Shown here piece by piece: positions 58,271-64,000 of a stretch of DNA of 64,000 nt. Source of the DNA: Callorhinus ursinus (Eukaryota; Chordata; Mammalia; Carnivora; Otariidae); contig NW_020312775.1 of NCBI RefSeq assembly GCF_003265705.1, positions 2,030,270 through 2,094,269 of the forward strand, in the 5' to 3' direction. The position numbers and the translations under genes are program-made. Each line of letters starts with the position of its first letter. Positions within the stretch are counted from its first letter, which is position 1. Below the pieces are notes generated by a model, which saw only the letters and a program-made list of their open reading frames with translations, was not told the origin of the DNA and searched no databases.

Positions 58271-60367
58271 ACCCTTTTTTAATTGGGTTATTTTTCTTTG
58301 GAATTTAAGTGTTCTTAATATATTCTGGACACTAGTCTGTTATCAGATATATTATTTACAAGTATTTTCTCCTATCCTGTTGTCTTTTCATTTTTATCAT
58401 AGCATCCTTTCAAGCACAAAATTCTAAAATTTTGATTAAATTCATTTTATCTTTTTGTTTTTTTTCATTTGCTGCTTGTGTTGTGGTGTTATTGCTAAGA
58501 AACCATTGCCTAAGTCTATGGAAACTTACTTTTATATTTTCTTTGAAGAGTGTTATAGTTTTATTTCTTATATTTAGGTCTTTAATCCATTTTGAGCTAG
58601 TTTTTATATATGGTGTGAGGTAGGGGTCCACCTTCATTCTTTTGAATGTGAATATCCTGGTTTTTGTTGAAAACCACTTGTGTTGAAAAGATTTTTCTTT
58701 CCTCCATTGAGTTATTTTTTTACCCTTGTCCAAAACAATTGAAAAAAATTTCAGGGTTTATTTTTAGCCTCTCAATTCTTTTCTATTTATCCATATTTCT
58801 ATCTTAATGGAGTATCATGCTGTCTTGATTACTGTTGTGCTTTGATAAGTTTTGAAATTCAAAAGTGTTAGTTCTCCAACTTTGTTCTTTTTCAAGATTG
58901 TTTTGACTATTTCAGCTCCTTTGTATTTCCATACTAATTTTAGGATCAGCTTGTATATTTCTGTAAAGATCCACTCAAGATTTTGATGACTCTGTGCCTA
59001 AATTTGGGGAATACTGCCATCTTAGCAATATTAAGGTTTCCAATTCATGTTCATTAGATATATTTTCATTTACTTAGATCTTCAATATCATTTAATAATA
59101 TTATATAGTTTTCAGTATATTAGTTTTGTATTTGTTTTATTAAATGTATCCCTAAATATTTTATTCTTTTTGTTACTACTGTAAGTGGAATTGTTTCTTA
59201 ATTTAATTTTTGGATTGTTTTGTTAGTATATGTAAATACAATTGATATCTTTCAATTGATATTGTATCTTGAAGGCTTGCTCAACTAGTATATTTATTGT
59301 AATATTTTTTATGGATTCCTTAAGATTTCCTAAATACAAGATTATGTCATCCTCAAATTGAGTTCTTTTTTACATCTTCCTTTCTAATATGGATATTTTA
59401 AATTTCTCTTTCTTGCCTAATTGTTCTGGCTAGAACCTCCACTACAATATTGACTAGAAGTGGCAAGAGTAAATATCTTTGTAAAAATCTTATTGCTCTT
59501 AATCTAAAGGGGAAATAATTCCATCTTTCACCATTAAATATGGTATTAGCCATAAGATTTTTATAGATGATTTTTTATCAAATTTTAGAAATTCTCTTGC
59601 ATTCCTATTTTGTTGAGTGTTTTGATCATGAAAGTATATTGGATTTTGTCAAATTATTTTATTTTTCTATATCCGTTAAGGTAATCATCCTTTATTCAAT
59701 TATTACTGTGTAATACATTGATTTGCATGTGTTAAATCAATGTTGATTTCCTGGGATAAATCACATTTGATTATAGTGTATAATCATTTTTCCATGTTGG
59801 TGGTTTTTTTATTGAGGATTTGTGTCTATATTCCTATGGCATTATTGTTCTCTCTATTTTTTGTTAATTCTTATAATGTGTATGTCTGGTTTTGCTATCA
59901 TGGCAATTTTGGTCTCATAAAATGAGTTGGGAATTGGCCTCTGTTCTAATTTCTAGAAGTTTTTATGAGGTGATGGTATTAATTATCTCTTATACATTTG
60001 GTAGAATTTACCAGTCAAGCTATTTGGGCCTGGGCTTTTCTTTGGAGGATTTTTTAAAACATTAATTTAGTCACTTTACCTGTTATAGGTTTATCTGCTG
60101 CTCTAGTTCTTCTTGAGTCAGTTTTGGTAAATTGTGTTTTTCTAGGAATTTGTTCATTTCAATTAGGATATCTAGTTTATTGGCACATAATTATTCATAT
60201 TATTCTCTTATAATATTTAAAGGCAGTAGTGATGTTTCTTCTTATATTCCTGATATTCATAATTCAAACCTCTTCTATCTTTTTTGTGGTCTGTTTGTTT
60301 TGTTTTGTTTTTTGTAAAAAACTAATTTTAGTTTTGTTAATGTTTTACTATTCTCTGTCATTTCTTT
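58271..60367 (-). mobile_element. Old LINE-1, minus strand, part 2 (ORF2)
   Basis: Continuation of 50540-51270 after the nested L1. Minus-strand ORF2 C-terminal sequence lies at 58410-58733 (IFTFKRMKVDPYLTPYIKTS). The catalytic region (F-E-D-D-like) is near 59350, and upstream reverse transcriptase sequence runs to 60367. It is very diverged, with an old L1M-like character. A second younger L1 interrupts it at 60368. Confidence 0.85.
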
Positions 60368-61183
60368 CTTTTTTTTAATTTTATTATGTTATGTTTGTCA
60401 CCATAGAGTATATCATTAGTTTTTGATGTAGTGTTCCATGATTCATTGTTTGTGTATAACACCCAGTGCTCCATGCAATACATGCCCTCCTTAATACCCA
60501 TCACTGGGCTAACCCATCACCCCACCCCTCTTCCCCCTAAAACCCTCAGTTTGTTCTCCGAGTCCATAGTCTCTCATGGTTCATCTTCCCCTCCGATTCC
60601 CCCCCCTTCATTTTTCCCTTCCTTCTCCTAATGTCCTCAATGCTATTCCTTATGTTCCACAAATAAGTGAAACCATATGATAATTGGCTTTCTCTGATTG
60701 ACTTATTTCACTTAACATAATCTCCAGTCCCATCCATGTTGATGCAAAACTTGGGTATTCATCCTTTCTGAAGGCTGACTAATATTCCATTGTATATATG
60801 GACCACATCTTCTTTATCCATTCATCTGTTGAAGGGCATCTCAGCTCTTTCCACAGTTTGGCTATTGCGGACATTGCTGCTATGAACATTGGGGTGCATA
60901 TGGCCCTTCTTTTCACTACATCTGTGTCTTTGAGGTAAATACCCAGTAGTGTAATTGCTGGGTCATAGGGTAGCTCTATTTTTAATTTTTGAGGAAACTC
61001 CACAGTTTTCCAGAGTGGCTGTACCAACTTGTATTCCCACAAGAGTGTAACAGGGTTCCCCTTTCTCCACAACCTCTCCAACATTTGTTGTTTCTTGCCT
61101 TGTCAATTTTTGCCATTCTAAGGCTAATTCAAATCAAAACCACATTGAGATACCACCTTACATGAGTTAGAATGGCAAAATTT
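60368..61183 (-). mobile_element. Short twin-primed LINE-1, minus strand
   Basis: The minus strand holds ORF2 C-terminus (open at 61084-60779) and a module-2-type 3' UTR with A-rich tail at 60368-60385. At 61125 the orientation flips: 61125-61183 reads on the + strand the ORF2 segment (IKTTLRYHLT-like) that lies just upstream. TTAGAATGGCAAAA occurs as an inverted pair (61108-61121 and 61168-61181), the overlap of the two cDNA arms. ATTTCTTT at 60360-60367 and 61184-61191 is a short candidate TSD. Confidence 0.85.
61125..61183 (+). mobile_element. Inverted 5' segment of the short twin-primed LINE-1
   Basis: 59 bases of + strand ORF2 sequence containing 'caaatcaaaaccacattgag'. It joins the minus part with a 14-base overlap. 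Confidence 0.82.
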
Positions 61184-62196
61184 ATTTCTTTTCTAATCTT
61201 TATTATTTACTTCTTTATTCTAGGATTGAGTTTATTTTTCTCTTATTTTCCAGTTTCTTAAGGTGAAATGTGATTTACTTAATAGCTTCTTTTTATTTTT
61301 TAAAGATTTTATTTATTTATTTATTTGAGAGAGAGAGATAGCCAGAGAGCACATGCAGGGGGAGGAGTGGAGTCAGCAGGGAGCCCGACATTGGGCTTGA
61401 TGCCAGGACCTTGGGATCATGACATGAGCTGAAGGCAGACGCTTTAACTGACAGCCTCCCAGGGGTCCCTAGCTTCTTTTTAAATACAGGAATTTATATC
61501 TATATAAATTTCCTCTAAGCATTGCTTAGCTAAATCCTATAAATTTTGTTATGTTGTATTTTGTTTTCATTCATCTCAAGGCATTTTCTAAGTTTCCTGT
61601 GTTTTCTTCTGTTATCTAGTTAAGACGGTGTTTAATTTCCACATATTTATAAATTTCTCCATTTTTTCCATTGATTTACAATTTTATTCTCTTCTAACTA
61701 AGTATATAATTTTATGATTTCAGTTCTGTTAAATTTATTGAGAACTACCTTATGGCCTTATATATGGTTTATTCTGAAGAATTTTAAGTGCACATTTGAA
61801 AATAAAATGTATTTTTCTGCTGTTGGGTGGAGTGTTCTATTGACTTTAATTCAGCTGTTGAACCCTCTAAGTGAATTTTTCATTTTAGCTATAGTATTTT
61901 TCAATTCGTTAAATTTCTGTTTAGTTTTCTTATAATTTCTATCTCTTATAGGTATTCTTTACTTGGTGAAACACTGTTCTCATATTATTCTTTAATACTT
62001 TGTACATGGTTTCCTTTCGCTTCTTGAACTTGCTTAAGACATTTGATTGAAGTCTTTATTTAATAAATCCAATGTGTTGACTTTCCAGGGACAGTTCTAA
62101 TGACTGCTTTTAAACGTGTATATGCACCATACTTTCCTGTTTCTTTCATACCTTATAACTTTTTGTTGAAAAGTAGTCATTTAAAATATATAATGT
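61184..62196 (-). mobile_element. Old LINE-1, minus strand, part 3
   Basis: Third part of the old L1, from the linker upstream of reverse transcriptase ('ctaatctttattatttactt' at 61194) through endonuclease sequence around 61500-61900 toward ORF1. A CAN SINE (61296-61469) interrupts it. Highly diverged. Confidence 0.75.
61296..61469 (-). mobile_element. CAN SINE with perfect 13-bp TSD
   Basis: Minus-strand SINE with a damaged head at 61469 (GGGACCCCTGGGAGGCTGTC), a GA-rich (CT-rich in sense) tract and an AAAT/A tail. TAGCTTCTTTTTA is repeated exactly at 61283-61295 and 61470-61482. Confidence 0.93.
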
Positions 62197-62354
62197 GGGG
62201 GCGCCTGGGTGGCTCAGTTGGGTAAGCATCCATCTCTTGACTTCAGCTAAGGTTATAATCTTAGTGTTCTGAGATCAAGCCCTGCATTGGGCTCCATGCT
62301 CAGTGCAATCTGCTTGTCTCTCTCCCTACCCCGTGCTTGCTCTCACCCTCTCTC

Positions 62355-62386
<32 letters not shown>

Positions 62387-62408
62387 ACAAACAAACAAAT
62401 AAATAAAT
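62197..62408 (+). mobile_element. CAN SINE with long (AAAT)n tail, plus strand
   Basis: Begins GGGGGCGCCTGGGTGGCTCAG, with a diverged body. The tail is (AAAT/AAAC)n at ~62357-62408. ATTTAAAATATATAATG before it resembles ATTTAAATTTTATATATATG after it, a diverged TSD. Confidence 0.92.
62357..62408 (+). repeat. (AAAT)n/(AAAC)n SINE tail microsatellite
   Basis: At least ten tetranucleotide units with a short AAAC block in the middle. Likely length-polymorphic. Confidence 0.92.
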
Positions 62409-63200
62409 ATTTAAATTTTATATATATGACAACTCTGGGAATCTGATTCACCCTCACTCCAGGGTTTTTTTTTTTTTTTATCTTTGTTGTTGTTTGTTTA
62501 GCTTAGTTACTCTTCTGAATTAATTCTTTAAATTGAGTATTCTTTGTCATATATGACCATTAAAGTCTCTCCTTCAGTATCTTAGTTTTCAGCTAATAAC
62601 TGGAAAGAGATTTCCTTAAGTGCCTTGAATGAATATGTCTCCCTGCCTTTGTCAAAGGGCTCTGTTTATGTTTTGGAGCATGCTTCCTGACAGCACAGAA
62701 CATCAATGTCAGAGAGATATGGAGAGATTGGGACCTTCTCATCTCTTTCTGGAGATTGCACACAACCCTGAGCATGCATGTGGCTTTCTAGATTCATACA
62801 AGTATATTTGAGGTTTATCAAAATTCTCAGTGATGTTTCATTTTTAGTTTTTCATTTTAGATTTTTTGTCATGCTTTTGTTACCCCCACTGATATTGCCA
62901 CCTTAGACAGCTGCAATATTAAACAATTGCTGCTGATTGGATTTTGGCAAATGCCCTAGGGGTAGGCCTATTTGCAGAGTGAGCTCTGAGTGAGACCAAA
63001 TAAAGACAAGCTTTGAGAAAGGAGCTATTCAGGAGTCTCCAGACAGGTCAAACTGTGACAAACACTTCAGAATAGGACTTGTAGGAATTCCAAATACATT
63101 TATCTCCCTCCATTGTCTGCTAGGCTGTTGGTTTTCACAGCTTCAGTTATTGTGAACCTGTCAGTTTTCAAAGTTACACCAGAGCTGGAGAGAATGGGAA
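62409..63200 (-). mobile_element. Old LINE-1, minus strand, part 4 (ORF1/5' region)
   Basis: Continues the same element past the SINE. Blocks such as 'gacaactctgggaatctgat' (62428), 'ttgttgttgtttgtttagct' (62485), 'taaagtctctccttcagtat' (62561) and 'tcccttaagtgcct'-like sequence match the old L1M 5' region in order. Agreement fades after ~62800, so the right boundary is uncertain. Confidence 0.6.
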
Positions 63201-63464
63201 TAGAACAAGTTGAAATGTCATAAAACTCACTGTTCTTACTAACATTCAGCCACTTTTATTGAATAAACACCCCTTAGATTGTTGCAAATTTTTTGGTTAA
63301 TTTACATTGTTCTGAAAAAGTTAACAATTTTTGCCAGTGTTCTGGTGCTTTTATAAAAGAGCTAATTTTCAGGTTTTAATTCATTATCCCAGAAGGGTTT
63401 CTTCAGTAAGGGCAACTTGTTTTCCTAGAATTCAAATAAAGTACTCTTAACGTATCGATGGGGT
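63201..63464. other. Intergenic, nothing recognised
   Basis: AT-rich sequence without a gene or assignable repeat. It may be residual old L1. Confidence 0.4.
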
Positions 63465-63469
63465 GAAAA

Positions 63470-63695
63470 AAATCACAGACTTTGAAATTTGACACACTGT
63501 AGATTGAATCCTGGCTCAGATATTTGGTTGTTGTGTAATCTTAGACAAATGACTTATCCTCCCTGCATCTCAATTTTCTTAGTTATTCATTGAGGATGAT
63601 AATAGTTACTTCATAGGATTGTTATGAGAATTAAATGAAATAATGGATATAAAGCATTTGGTACATAAAAATTATTCAATGCATGTTAAATTTGC
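63470..63695 (+). mobile_element. MIR SINE, nearly complete
   Basis: Sense MIR order is clear: 'gattgaatcctggctcagat' at 63502, 'tgtaatcttagacaaatgac' near 63534, then 'ctcaattttcttagttattc' near 63569. 'aggattgttatgagaattaaatga' near 63617 and the L2-like end 'tacataaaaattattcaatg' near 63662 complete it. The central core is retained. Confidence 0.85.
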
Positions 63696-64000
63696 CACTC
63701 TCCTTTTTGTTTAACTTCAAACTCAGTGAATTCAATCTTAGTAAGTTATTATCCCCCGTGTTGGACTTGCCCAATTGATTTTGATACAAAAATATATAAA
63801 AATGGTACTAAGATGCTCAGGCAGTGGTTATTACCCCATTAGCTGTCACCATTTACCTACAGACTTACTTGCAAGGTGCCTTTAGGACTTGGTTGTTGCA
63901 TTACAACTCCATTTTCGTTTGTGGCTTCCAGAACTGGGTTGGCTTTACTAACAGTGATACTACATTGCTGACTTATTTTCAGCCTCTGTATATCACCATG
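63696..64000. other. Intergenic to window end, nothing recognised
   Basis: Single-copy-like sequence; no feature is supported. Confidence 0.5.

Noticed and set aside
1..64000. CRISPR arrays, operons, LTR/endogenous retrovirus sequences
   Set aside because: No regularly spaced direct repeats with unique spacers, no bacterial gene organisation, and no LTR pair or retroviral gene-like frames were seen. The repeats present are LINE, SINE and microsatellite.

Overview
This is a gene desert from a placental mammal, most likely a carnivoran. The nine tRNA-Lys-derived CAN SINEs open with a GCGCCTGGGTGGCTCAG-type head and end in (AAAT)n tails, and the L1 elements carry carnivore-style 5' and 3' UTRs. 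I saw none of the canid-specific SINEC_Cf head, so I lean to an arctoid carnivore (bear, seal or mustelid group); that is inference. I found no host protein-coding exon, functional RNA gene, CRISPR array or LTR/endogenous retrovirus. Nearly every open frame of 60 codons or more lies in, or antisense to, a LINE-1 (L1) fragment. By my tally about three quarters of the window is LINE sequence.

Layout. 1-4978: an older + strand L1, interrupted by one younger 3' fragment and preceded by another. 5115-12223: a full-length minus-strand L1 with a ~19-bp target-site duplication (TSD), itself hit by a 397-bp L1 3'-end insertion. 12243-15640: repeat-poor. 15620-16290: a very old LINE 3' end. 16811-23882: a full-length + strand L1 with TSD. 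23897-27367: repeat-poor. 27379-27937: three CAN SINEs inserted one after another at the same target motif. 28655-29985: a CR1/L3-like relic and an L2 relic. 30368-35903: four L1 pieces, two of them head to head, plus a CAN SINE. 36290-46250: an insertion nest in which an ancient + LINE contains an old minus L1, which contains a full-length minus L1. 46678-50140: a SINE, a MIR, a 5'-inverted (twin-primed) L1 and an L2. 50540-63200: an old minus L1 carrying a full-length young L1, a second twin-primed L1 and three SINEs. 63470-63695: a MIR.

The four full-length L1 copies (starting at 5115, 16811, 38710 and 51271) show 5' UTR, ORF1, ORF2 and 3' UTR, but all are broken by stops, frameshifts or catalytic substitutions. 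The 16.8-kb (+) and 51.3-kb (-) copies belong to the same subfamily and form a 7-kb inverted repeat. No new cellular system is apparent. The most useful observations concern L1 and SINE structure: a two-module 3' UTR, a tandem-monomer 5' UTR with a 40-bp local inversion, antisense frames shared by two 5' UTRs, two twin-priming products, serial SINE insertion at one site, and a datable insertion nest. Family names come from recognising sequence by eye; no repeat library was run.
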